The notes beneath the pieces were generated by a model, which was given only the letters and a program-made list of their open reading frames with translations, did not search any database and was not told the origin of the DNA. Of a stretch of DNA of 13,035 bases, positions 7,099-13,035 are shown in pieces. Within the stretch, counting starts at the first letter, position 1, and the number at the start of each line of letters is the position of its first letter. Origin of the DNA: HGM04593 sp045661205 (lineage in GTDB: Bacteria; Bacteroidota; Bacteroidia; Bacteroidales; Bacteroidaceae). Made by a program: the position numbers and the translations under genes. Location: positions 1 to 13,035 of the forward strand of contig JAZRFE010000002.1 of the NCBI GenBank assembly GCA_045661205.1. The letters are read 5' to 3'.

Positions 7099-7282
7099 TC
7101 ACAAACAGTTACGATAAACACACTGCACCATTTTGCAAAGCAGACAAAATGAGCAACAAAATCTATCGCAAAAATGATGCGCGAAGATAGCGATTATAAT
7201 CGAAAAAAGATAAAAAAAACAAAAAAAGAGCATCTGAATGAATAAAATAACAAAAAAATTATAATATCCGAAATAAAAATCG

Positions 7283-7290
7283 TACCTTTG
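7283..7290 (+). promoter_or_regulatory. -7 element of the rpsA promoter
   Basis: TACCTTTG fully matches the Bacteroidetes -7 consensus TAnnTTTG and lies 50 bp before the rpsA ATG. No TTTG is present 19-21 bp upstream; the -33 region is only AT-rich. Transcription would begin near 7296. The rest of the 7099-7282 gap holds A-tracts and a 12-bp perfect palindrome (CGATTATAATCG, 7191-7202) with no clear role. Confidence 0.55.
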
Positions 7291-7311
7291 CAGCCGAATT
7301 CTAACAACATA

Positions 7312-7344
7312 ATGTCTAACTCATTAGTACTTAAAAAATTATGA
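7312..7344 (+). CDS. Possible 10-codon leader ORF overlapping the rpsA start
   Basis: ATG at 7312 opens a short frame reading MSNSLVLKKL. It ends at TGA 7342-7344, overlapping the rpsA start codon as ATGA. It lies wholly within the predicted rpsA leader, downstream of the -7 element. If translated it would couple to rpsA. There is no evidence of conservation, and short ATGs occur by chance, so this is tentative. Confidence 0.25.
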   Translation: MSNSLVLKKL

Positions 7345-9137
7345 GCAAAGAAATTTTAACTGGAGCAGCCGATTTCAACTGGGAATCCTATGAAAAAGGC
7401 GAAAACATCTCAGGTCTCTCTCAGGAGCAGCTTGAGCAGGCCTATGACGGTACATTGAACAAAGTTTCAAACCGCGAGGTAGTAAACGGTACTGTAATCA
7501 GTATCAACAAAAGAGAGGTAATCGTTAATATCGGTTACAAATCAGACGGTATCATCCCCGTTAGCGAGTTCCGCTACAACCCCGACCTCAAGATTGGTGA
7601 CGAGGTAGAGGTTTACATCGAGAATCAGGAGGACAAGAAAGGTCAGCTTATTCTTTCTCACAAGAAAGCACGCGCTCGTCGCTCTTGGGATCTCATCAAC
7701 GAGGCTATGGAAGCACAGGCTGTTGTACGTGGTTACATCAAGTGCCGTACTAAGGGCGGTATGATTGTAGACGTATTCGGCATCGAGGCCTTCTTGCCCG
7801 GTTCACAGATTGACGTTAAGCCCATCCACGACTACGATGCATACGTTGGTCAGACAGAGGACTTCAAGATTGTTAAGATTAATCAGGAATTCAAGAACGT
7901 TGTCGTTTCTCACAAAGCACTCATCGAGGCTGAGCTCGAGGAGCAGAAGAAGAAGATCATCAGCACACTTGAGAAGGGTCAGGTACTCGAGGGTACAGTT
8001 AAGAACATCACTTCTTACGGTGTATTCATCGACCTCGGTGGTGTTGACGGTCTCATCCACATCACAGACCTCTCTTGGGGCCGCGTAAACGATCCCAACG
8101 AGATTGTTAAGCTCGACGAGAAAATCAACGTTGTTATCCTCGACTTCGATGACGAGAAAAAACGTATCGCTCTCGGCTTGAAGCAGCTCACTCCCCATCC
8201 CTGGGATGCTATCGACACAGACCTTAAGGTTGGCGATGTAGTTAAGGGTAAGGTAGTTGTTATGGCTGACTACGGTGCATTCATCGAGATTGCTCCCGGT
8301 GTAGAGGGTCTTATCCACGTTTCAGAGATGTCTTGGAGCCAGCACTTGCGTTCAGCACAGGACTTCATGAAGGTAGGCGACGAGGTAGAGGCAGTTATCC
8401 TCACACTCGACCGCGACGAGCGTAAGATGTCACTCGGTATCAAACAGCTCAAAGAGGATCCCTGGGCAAGCATCGAGGAGAAATATCCCGTAGCTTCTAA
8501 GCACACTGCAAAGGTACGTAACTTCACAAACTTCGGTATCTTCGTAGAGATCGAGGAGGGCGTAGACGGTCTTATCCACATCAGCGACCTCTCTTGGACA
8601 AAGAAGATCAAACACCCCTCTGTGTTCACACAGATCGGTGAGGTTATCGAGGTACAGGTACTCGAGATCGACAAAGAGAACCGTCGCTTGAGCCTCGGTC
8701 ACAAACAGCTCGAGGAGAACCCCTGGGACGTATTCGAGACAGTATTCACAGTAGGTTCAATCCACGAGGGTGTTATCACAGAGCTCATCGACAAAGGCGC
8801 AGTAGTATCATTGCCCTACGGTGTTGAAGGCTTTGCAACTCCCAAACACCTTGTAAAAGAGGACGGCTCACAGGCTAAGGCTGAGGAGAAGCTCTCATTC
8901 AAGGTAATCGAGTTCAACAAAGAGGCTAAGCGCATCATCCTTTCACACAGCCGTATCTTCGAGGATGCAGCAAAAGAGGAGGAGAAGGTAGAGAAGAAAG
9001 CCGCAGCTCAGGCTCGTAAGAGCAGCAAGAAGGTAGCTGAGGAGACACCCGCTATCCAGAACCAGGCAGCTTCTACAACACTCGGCGACATCGACGCTCT
9101 TGCAGCACTCAAGAGCAAGCTCGAAGGTGGCGAATAA
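7341..9137 (+). CDS. rpsA: 30S ribosomal protein S1
   Basis: S1 binds single-stranded mRNA on the 30S subunit and helps unfold and load messages. This matters in Bacteroidetes, where Shine-Dalgarno sequences are scarce. The 598-residue product has six S1 (OB-fold) repeats at roughly 46-108, 126-193, 213-282, 298-368, 385-455 and 472-537. Repeats 3-5 are most regular (YGVFIDLGGVDGLIHITDLSW, YGAFIEIAPGVEGLIHVSEMSW, FGIFVEIEEGVDGLIHISDLSW; each shown in part). A charged, alanine- and lysine-rich tail follows, ending in LGDIDALAALKSKLEGG. Codon use differs sharply from its neighbours: isoleucine is almost always ATC/ATT rather than ATA, and valine GTT/GTA with arginine CGT/CGC are favoured. This is expected of a highly expressed gene. 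It stands alone, with its own promoter and terminator. Confidence 0.97.
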   Translation: MSKEILTGAADFNWESYEKGENISGLSQEQLEQAYDGTLNKVSNREVVNGTVISINKREVIVNIGYKSDGIIPVSEFRYNPDLKIGDEVEVYIENQEDKKGQLILSHKKARARRSWDLINEAMEAQAVVRGYIKCRTKGGMIVDVFGIEAFLPGSQIDVKPIHDYDAYVGQTEDFKIVKINQEFKNVVVSHKALIEAELEEQKKKIISTLEKGQVLEGTVKNITSYGVFIDLGGVDGLIHITDLSWGRVNDPNEIVKLDEKINVVILDFDDEKKRIALGLKQLTPHPWDAIDTDLKVGDVVKGKVVVMADYGAFIEIAPGVEGLIHVSEMSWSQHLRSAQDFMKVGDEVEAVILTLDRDERKMSLGIKQLKEDPWASIEEKYPVASKHTAKVRNFTNFGIFVEIEEGVDGLIHISDLSWTKKIKHPSVFTQIGEVIEVQVLEIDKENRRLSLGHKQLEENPWDVFETVFTVGSIHEGVITELIDKGAVVSLPYGVEGFATPKHLVKEDGSQAKAEEKLSFKVIEFNKEAKRIILSHSRIFEDAAKEEEKVEKKAAAQARKSSKKVAEETPAIQNQAASTTLGDIDALAALKSKLEGGE

Positions 9138-9156
9138 TTAAAGGCGAATAATTAAA
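9129..9156 (+). repeat. Perfect 14-bp tandem duplication spanning the rpsA stop codon
   Basis: GGCGAATAATTAAA occurs twice head to tail, at 9129-9142 and 9143-9156. The first copy contains the last glycine and glutamate codons and the TAA of rpsA; the second lies just downstream. It looks like a recent small tandem duplication and does not alter the protein. Confidence 0.9.
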
Positions 9157-9196
9157 ATTGCAAACACTCTGCCCAACGGCAGAAAAGCAATAACCG

Positions 9197-9228
9197 CAAG
9201 GGGAACGACAAAATCGTTCCCCTTGTTT
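9197..9228 (+). terminator. Rho-independent terminator of rpsA
   Basis: A perfect 12-bp stem (CAAGGGGAACGA at 9197-9208 with TCGTTCCCCTTG at 9214-9225) closes a five-base CAAAA loop. Three T residues follow. It lies 60 bp after the rpsA stop, in the direction of transcription. The U-run is short but the stem is strong. Confidence 0.85.
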
Positions 9229-9279
9229 GCAAGTGAGAAACCCCATTCATTCGGCACAGGATAAAAAAATGAATAACAG

Positions 9280-10392
9280 ATGAAAAAAGTAATATTGTTT
9301 TTTGCTATCAGCCTCATGCTGTCGCAGTGTTGTCCTGTAAAAGATATAACAATACAATGGCACGAAGAGACCCTGCAATATGTAACAGGCGGAGTATATG
9401 CCCGCATAAAGCAGACGCAAAAACGCCACGCATTGGTGTACAACGCTGGCGATGCAGCACTTATACGCTTCAGCGAGGATAATTGCAGAAGTTGGAGCAG
9501 CGCGCAAGAAGTTGCCAAAGAAGAGGGCTACACATTCACCAATTGCGAATTGCTGGAACTGGCAAGCGGCAAACTACTTTATATGTGGAATGCCCGTCCA
9601 CACTCGAACACAGGGCTGCCATACAAAATAATGTACACAACATCAAACGACAGAGGCTATAATTGGAACAAAGCCGAAAACCTATACATTGCCGACTCCA
9701 ATTTCAAAAACGGCTGTTGGGAACCAATAGCCCTGCAACTACCCGATGGCGAAGTTCAAATATACTTTGCCAATGAAGCCCCCTACACCGACAGCAACGA
9801 ACAGGAAATAAGCCTCATGCGCTCATTTGATGAATGCACAACATGGACAACAGCCGAAAAAGTTTCATTTCGCAAAGATTTTCGCGACGGAATGCCCTCG
9901 CCCATCTATCTGCCCCACAGCAAAGAGATAGCAGTCGCCATAGAGGACAACGGTATTAAAGGCAGATTCAAGCCCGTCATTGTACGCACATCAGATAATT
10001 GGAGAGATGGCCATGTAGCTGCAAAAGAGAGCCGCCGCGAAGAGGCACTGAGCGCAGCATGCTCATTGCACGACAGCGTCTACGCAGGCGCACCCTATCT
10101 TATCAAATTAGGAAAAAGCCATACACTCCTATCCATACAATCAACCGAAGAACGCAAAGGAGACAACGAACGATATGCCAACATGCAAGTGTACGTAGGT
10201 GACAAGGATGCACGCAATTTCAGAAAACGCTCAACCCCCATACCCAACCTGCCGGACAACGCACAGGCACTATGGAATTCCATCACCTTGCTCGACAAAG
10301 ACACAGTAATAGCCGTCATGTCAATCTACGGTTTCAAGAAAGGACAAAATGGTATATGGACAATAAAAGGAGAGGTAAAAAAGGGGAAATAA
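9280..10392 (+). CDS. Exported sialidase-like beta-propeller protein (BNR/Asp-box)
   Basis: The 370-residue product has a signal peptide (MKKVILFFAISLMLSQCC). Cysteines at 17 and 18 may be lipidated, although glutamine before C17 is an unusual lipobox residue. The mature part resembles the sialidase/exo-arabinanase superfamily six-bladed propeller. Asp-boxes (SxDxGxxW) appear at 65-72 (SEDNCRSW), 122-129 (SNDRGYNW, canonical) and 182-189 (SFDECTTW); the first and third have cysteine in place of glycine. The segments GCWEPIALQLPDG (145-157) and IYFANEAPYTDSNEQEISLMRS (161-182, shown in part) look more like GH93 exo-arabinanases than true sialidases, and the sialidase arginine triad cannot be confirmed by eye. 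A secreted glycan-degrading role is likely; the substrate is uncertain. The start follows the rpsA terminator by about 50 bp, and no clear promoter was seen. Confidence 0.7.
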   Translation: MKKVILFFAISLMLSQCCPVKDITIQWHEETLQYVTGGVYARIKQTQKRHALVYNAGDAALIRFSEDNCRSWSSAQEVAKEEGYTFTNCELLELASGKLLYMWNARPHSNTGLPYKIMYTTSNDRGYNWNKAENLYIADSNFKNGCWEPIALQLPDGEVQIYFANEAPYTDSNEQEISLMRSFDECTTWTTAEKVSFRKDFRDGMPSPIYLPHSKEIAVAIEDNGIKGRFKPVIVRTSDNWRDGHVAAKESRREEALSAACSLHDSVYAGAPYLIKLGKSHTLLSIQSTEERKGDNERYANMQVYVGDKDARNFRKRSTPIPNLPDNAQALWNSITLLDKDTVIAVMSIYGFKKGQNGIWTIKGEVKKGK

Positions 10393-10424
10393 AGATAATT
10401 ATTCCGAAATAGGATAAAAAACAC

Positions 10425-10432
10425 TATCTTTA
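10425..10432 (+). promoter_or_regulatory. Weak candidate -7 element for rnz
   Basis: TATCTTTA differs from the Bacteroidetes -7 consensus TAnnTTTG at the last base and lies 28 bp before the ribonuclease Z ATG, in the 68-bp gap after the propeller gene. No TTTG is found at the expected -33 position. Cotranscription with the upstream gene is equally possible. Confidence 0.3.
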
Positions 10433-10460
10433 CAACTGAGAATATAACAACAAAAAGCAG

Positions 10461-11378
10461 ATGGAACAATTCGAAGTACACATATTAGGATGCGGTTCGG
10501 CACTGCCCACCATGCGCCACAATTCAAGTTCGCAGATAATAAGAGTGGGCAATGAACTGTTTATGATAGACTGCGGCGAAGGCACACAACTGCAAATTAG
10601 AAAATCGCACCAGCACTTCGCACGCATCAACCACGTCTTCATCAGCCATCTGCATGGCGACCACTGTTTCGGCCTCATAGGAATGATTTCCACATTCGGC
10701 CTTTTAGGTCGCAAGATGCCGTTGCACATATACGCCCACCCCATGTTACGCACCCTGCTCACCCCGCAATTGAAGTTTTTCTGCAAAGGCATGGCCTACG
10801 AAGTGATACTACACGACATAAACCCCGACGAGCAGAAAATAATCTTCGAGAGCAAAACAATAACAGTGGAGAGCATTCCACTGAGCCACAGAATACCATG
10901 CTGCGGCTTTCTCATAAGCGAAAAGCCCAAGAAGAGACACATAAAGCCCGACATGCTGGAGTTCTACAAAATACCGACTTATGCACGTACAAAACTGAGA
11001 GAGGGCGAGGACTACGTGACACCCGACGGCGATGTAATCGCCAACGAGCGACTCACCACCCCTCCCGACCGTTCACGTAGCTATGCATATTGTTCGGACA
11101 CTGCCCCCTGCCCCTCTATAATTGAAAAGATAAGAGGCGTAGACCTCTTGTACCACGAAGCAACATTCGCCAACAAAGAGCGAGGAAGAGCCGAAGAGAC
11201 TTTCCACAGCACCGCCGAGCAGGCTGCAACAATAGCACGTGAGGCAGAAGCGAAAAAACTTGTTATAGGACACTTTTCATCGCGTTACGACGACGAGAAG
11301 CAACTGCTCGACGAAGCAAGAGAGATATTCCCCTGCACCGAACTCGCAAAAGAGAATAAAACCTTCAAAATAGAATAG
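10461..11378 (+). CDS. rnz: Ribonuclease Z (tRNA 3' endonuclease)
   Basis: RNase Z cuts precursor tRNAs after the discriminator base to prepare the 3' end for CCA. The 305-residue protein is the short bacterial form of this metallo-beta-lactamase-fold enzyme. Visible motifs are LGCGSALPT (9-17), the zinc motif HLHGDH (63-68, with D67 the likely general base), and PLSHRIPCCGF (140-150). They continue with YCSDT (210-214), FHSTAEQAA (248-256) and GHFSSRY (270-276). Between them lies the flexible exosite region (about 150-205) that clamps the tRNA elbow. All expected metal ligands are present. The stop lies 5 bp before the ECF-type promoter of the next gene, so the sigma factor may also receive read-through transcription from here. 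Confidence 0.96.
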   Translation: MEQFEVHILGCGSALPTMRHNSSSQIIRVGNELFMIDCGEGTQLQIRKSHQHFARINHVFISHLHGDHCFGLIGMISTFGLLGRKMPLHIYAHPMLRTLLTPQLKFFCKGMAYEVILHDINPDEQKIIFESKTITVESIPLSHRIPCCGFLISEKPKKRHIKPDMLEFYKIPTYARTKLREGEDYVTPDGDVIANERLTTPPDRSRSYAYCSDTAPCPSIIEKIRGVDLLYHEATFANKERGRAEETFHSTAEQAATIAREAEAKKLVIGHFSSRYDDEKQLLDEAREIFPCTELAKENKTFKIE

Positions 11379-11383
11379 CACTC

Positions 11384-11414
11384 GATTAAACCTTTTGACA
11401 CTAAACGCGTCAAA
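11384..11414 (+). promoter_or_regulatory. ECF-type promoter of the sigma factor gene (copy 1)
   Basis: GATTAAACCTTTT (11384-11396) is followed after 12 bp by GTCAAA (11409-11414). The AAC-containing -35 and GTC-containing -10 fit the general pattern of ECF (RpoE-like) promoters. An identical pair with identical spacing occurs before the next gene. Transcription would start near 11420, so the in-frame ATG at 11416 is excluded as start and the ATG at 11452 is preferred. Autoregulation by the adjacent sigma factor is inferred. Confidence 0.65.
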
Positions 11415-11451
11415 TATGATAGACGAAAAACATCAAAAGAGAAAGCACACG

Positions 11452-12006
11452 ATGCCAACAAAAAAGGAATTCGACGAAAAAGAAATTTTGCAAGAGCTGC
11501 GACAGCCCTCTACGCAAAGTGTCGCCTTCTCCAAGATAGTGCAACAATACAGCGAACCACTCTATTGGCACATACGTCGCATGGTGCTCTCGCACGACGA
11601 CAGCAACGACCTGATGCAAAACACCTTCGTAAAGGCATGGACAAGCATCGACACCTTTCGTGGCGACTCGCAACTATCCACATGGCTGTACAGGATAGCC
11701 ATAAACGAAACATTCACATTCTTGAGCAAACGCCAACAATCTATACCCCTGGACTCACCCGAGGCTTCGGTAGTGGAACAACTCGAAAGTGACACATATT
11801 TCAACGGCGACAGAGCCGAAGCAACCTTTCAGGAAGCGCTGCAAAAACTCCCCCCCAAGCAACGCATGGTATTCAACATGAAGTATTATGAGGAGATGAA
11901 ATACGAAGATATTTCAGACATTCTTGGAACAAGTGTAGGAGCACTGAAAGCGTCGTATCACATAGCCGTAAAAAAAATAGAAGAATTTTTAAAGGAGAAA
12001 GATTAA
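11452..12006 (+). CDS. ECF (extracytoplasmic function) RNA polymerase sigma factor
   Basis: The 184-residue product has the two-domain build of ECF sigma factors. Region 2 (about 25-95) includes DDSNDLMQNTFVKAWTSIDTF, which contacts core polymerase and the -10 element, and STWLYRIAINETFTF. Region 4 (about 123-178) contains LPPKQRMVFNMKYYEEMKYEDISDILG (shown in part) and the helix-turn-helix SVGALKASYHIAVKKI for -35 binding. The ATG at 11452 is chosen because earlier in-frame starts (TTG 11395, ATG 11416) fall in the putative promoter. The order sigma, single-pass membrane protein, Spy-like periplasmic protein suggests control by an envelope signal, with the sigma held by the membrane protein until release. 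Homologues in Bacteroides commonly begin just before the EILxxLRxPxTQ segment seen here at 11-22. Its likely targets include its own gene and the downstream pair. Confidence 0.92.
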   Translation: MPTKKEFDEKEILQELRQPSTQSVAFSKIVQQYSEPLYWHIRRMVLSHDDSNDLMQNTFVKAWTSIDTFRGDSQLSTWLYRIAINETFTFLSKRQQSIPLDSPEASVVEQLESDTYFNGDRAEATFQEALQKLPPKQRMVFNMKYYEEMKYEDISDILGTSVGALKASYHIAVKKIEEFLKEKD

Positions 12007-12031
12007 ACCTTTTAAACCAAACTAAGTCAAA
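12001..12031 (+). promoter_or_regulatory. ECF-type promoter of the anti-sigma/Spy pair (copy 2)
   Basis: GATTAAACCTTTT (12001-12013), 12 bp, then GTCAAA (12026-12031) repeats both boxes and the spacing of the element at 11384-11414; the 12-bp spacers differ. The -35 box incorporates the stop codon of the sigma gene (GAT TAA). The downstream ATG at 12062 lies 30 bp after the -10 box, close to the 37 bp seen for the sigma gene, with an AGAGGA sequence as possible ribosome binding site. Confidence 0.65.
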
Positions 12032-12061
12032 GAAATAAATCCTTATAGAGGAATAACAACC

Positions 12062-12412
12062 ATGAAGGAAACAGATAAAAAAGGTAATAGGAGCAACCCC
12101 TTCACACTCCCCGAGAACTACTTCGAGGAGTTTCACAGGAATTTGATGCAACAACTTCCTTCCAAGGAGTACACCCATCAACCAAAGAAAAGAGCGTTGC
12201 ACATAGGCAAACTACGCCATTGGAGCTACGCAGCCGCCGTTGCATTGATGTTTGTTGCAGGAGCTGCAATATACCAATATAGCCACCACCAAGCAACAAT
12301 AGCCAAGATAGAGGCCGAGAACAACGAAATGATAGAGACCATTTTCGACAACTACACAATAGACGACTACAACGTATATTGCTATTTGACAAGCAGCGAC
12401 ATAAATTTTTAA
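12062..12412 (+). CDS. Single-pass membrane protein, putative anti-sigma factor
   Basis: The 116-residue protein has a cytoplasmic N-terminal half with the motif NPFTLPENYFEEFHRNLMQQLP (12-33; shown in part below). One transmembrane helix follows (about 54-72), then a short periplasmic acidic tail ending DNYTIDDYNVYCYLTSSDINF. The PFxxPxxYFxxF pattern recurs, from memory, in small Bacteroidetes proteins encoded next to ECF sigma factors. No zinc-binding anti-sigma motif (HxxxCxxC) is present, so this is not the ZAS class. Position between an ECF sigma gene and a Spy-like gene, topology and size support an anti-sigma role, but this is inferred from context. The stop lies 3 bp before the next gene. 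It has its own ECF-type promoter. Confidence 0.65.
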   Translation: MKETDKKGNRSNPFTLPENYFEEFHRNLMQQLPSKEYTHQPKKRALHIGKLRHWSYAAAVALMFVAGAAIYQYSHHQATIAKIEAENNEMIETIFDNYTIDDYNVYCYLTSSDINF

Positions 12413-12415
12413 AAG

Positions 12416-12880
12416 ATGAAAAAGATATTACTCATATTGACAATGATTTGCTGTTCTACAACCTTTGTAGCAGCACAGCCCCAACAGAAAAAGACATTCT
12501 CACACGAGGAATTTTGCAATAGGCAGAAAGAGTTCATAACAAAGCATGCAAAACTCACTCCCGAGGAGTCAAAAGCATTCTTTCCCCTCTTTTTCGAGTT
12601 ACAAAAAAAGAAATGGGATATAAACAAAAATGCCCGCAAGCAAGCCAGAAACAACGAGCCGGGCAGCAAGCTCACCGAAGAACAGTACAGTAAACTGATA
12701 AATGAAATTGCCGATGCAAAAATAGAAATAGCCAAGTTGGAAAAGAGCTATATCGAAAAATACCTTAAGGTGATACCTGCAAGCAAAATACTTGGTGTTC
12801 AACGCGCCGAAGATCGTTTCCAGCGAGAAATGATAAAAAACATGGCACGCGGACAACGTAAAAAAGAGAACAACAACTAA
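12416..12880 (+). CDS. Spy/CpxP-like periplasmic protein
   Basis: The 154-residue product has a signal peptide of about 20 residues ending FVAAQ. The mature chain is predicted to be helical, highly charged and lysine/glutamate rich, with two LTxxx(Q/E) motifs, LTPEES at 47-52 and LTEEQY at 86-91, and a coiled-coil-prone segment at about 92-117. This layout matches the Spy/CpxP/CnrX group of periplasmic chaperones and stress or metal sensors. In the CnrYXH metal-response system a CnrX protein of this fold acts with a membrane anti-sigma and an ECF sigma, which parallels the gene order here. The gene begins 3 bp after the putative anti-sigma gene, so they are cotranscribed. Whether it senses metals, misfolded proteins or something else cannot be told. 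Confidence 0.75.
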   Translation: MKKILLILTMICCSTTFVAAQPQQKKTFSHEEFCNRQKEFITKHAKLTPEESKAFFPLFFELQKKKWDINKNARKQARNNEPGSKLTEEQYSKLINEIADAKIEIAKLEKSYIEKYLKVIPASKILGVQRAEDRFQREMIKNMARGQRKKENNN

Positions 12881-12926
12881 GAAAACATAAATATAAAGAA
12901 GCGTGGAACCGCAATACATAAAAACA

Positions 12927-12976
12927 AGTGGTTTAGTCCAGTCCAATTTCTATAGAATAAACTAAACTAAACCACT
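12927..12976 (+). other. Long-loop inverted repeat after the ECF cassette
   Basis: AGTGGTTTAGT (12927-12937) and ACTAAACCACT (12966-12976) are perfect 11-bp complementary arms separated by 28 bp that include a 10-bp palindrome (TTCTATAGAA, 12948-12957). GTTTTA follows on the right. It could be the cassette's terminator, but the loop is long for one. It could also be an operator or the end of an element continuing beyond the window. The rest of 12881-13035 is AT-rich with no gene seen. Confidence 0.5.
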
Positions 12977-13035
12977 GTTTTACAATGGTATCACAAATTC
13001 CCACTATAAAATTTCTTTCAATTTGTTTTAAGTTT

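Noticed and set aside
7191..7202. Perfect palindrome CGATTATAATCG between marC and rpsA
   Set aside because: A 12-bp AT-rich palindrome in an AT-rich gap is weak evidence; mentioned with the rpsA promoter but not called as an operator.
7803..8702. Long open frames on the minus strand and another plus-strand frame inside rpsA
   Set aside because: They are by-products of the strongly biased rpsA codon use; they have no family resemblance and no start or promoter context.
9269..9283. Four-codon frame (ATG AAT AAC AGA TGA) overlapping the propeller gene start
   Set aside because: It is too short to distinguish from chance; resembles the rpsA leader case but has no supporting promoter.
11395..11451. 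Earlier starts (TTG 11395, ATG 11416) for the ECF sigma factor
   Set aside because: Both fall within or immediately after the putative ECF promoter boxes; 11452 gives a leader similar to that of the downstream gene and a normal-length sigma.

Overview
The window looks like an ordinary chromosomal stretch from a member of the Bacteroidales (Bacteroides/Prevotella-like). Four things point there: the N-terminus of the short Bacteroidetes-type primary sigma factor at the left edge, promoters of the TTTG/TAnnTTTG class, several protein families largely confined to Bacteroidetes (DUF4199, DUF6452, DUF6048, fasciclin lipoproteins), and a six-domain ribosomal protein S1 of about 600 residues. No tRNA, rRNA, CRISPR array, transposase or phage gene was seen.

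Layout. Positions 1-309 (minus strand) hold the start of rpoD. It diverges from a tightly packed plus-strand operon at 536-4190: a DUF4199 membrane protein, a polyprenyl-phosphate-type GT2 glycosyltransferase, a DUF6452 lipoprotein, a DUF6048 outer-membrane-like protein and an ApbE flavin transferase. The last three overlap or nearly touch. A 232-bp regulatory gap follows, with a near-consensus sigma-54 promoter and a tandem dyad upstream of it. It drives a fasciclin-domain lipoprotein (4423-6402) whose signal peptide is encoded by ten copies of CATA. A bidirectional terminator separates this gene from a convergent MarC-family membrane protein (minus strand). rpsA (7341-9137) diverges from marC and ends in a strong hairpin terminator. 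Next come a sialidase-like beta-propeller exported protein and ribonuclease Z. Last is a three-gene envelope-stress-like cassette: an ECF sigma factor, a single-pass membrane protein (putative anti-sigma) and a Spy/CpxP-like periplasmic protein.

Two regulatory arrangements stand out. First, the fasciclin gene combines a sigma-54 promoter with a tetranucleotide repeat inside the reading frame. A second upstream ATG lies in another frame, so changes in repeat number would give three states: short N-terminus, long N-terminus, or off. Second, the ECF cassette carries two copies of the same promoter-like element with identical spacing, one before the sigma gene and one at its stop codon. This suggests autoregulation plus separate control of the anti-sigma/Spy pair. 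Both are read directly from the sequence as patterns; their function is inferred.
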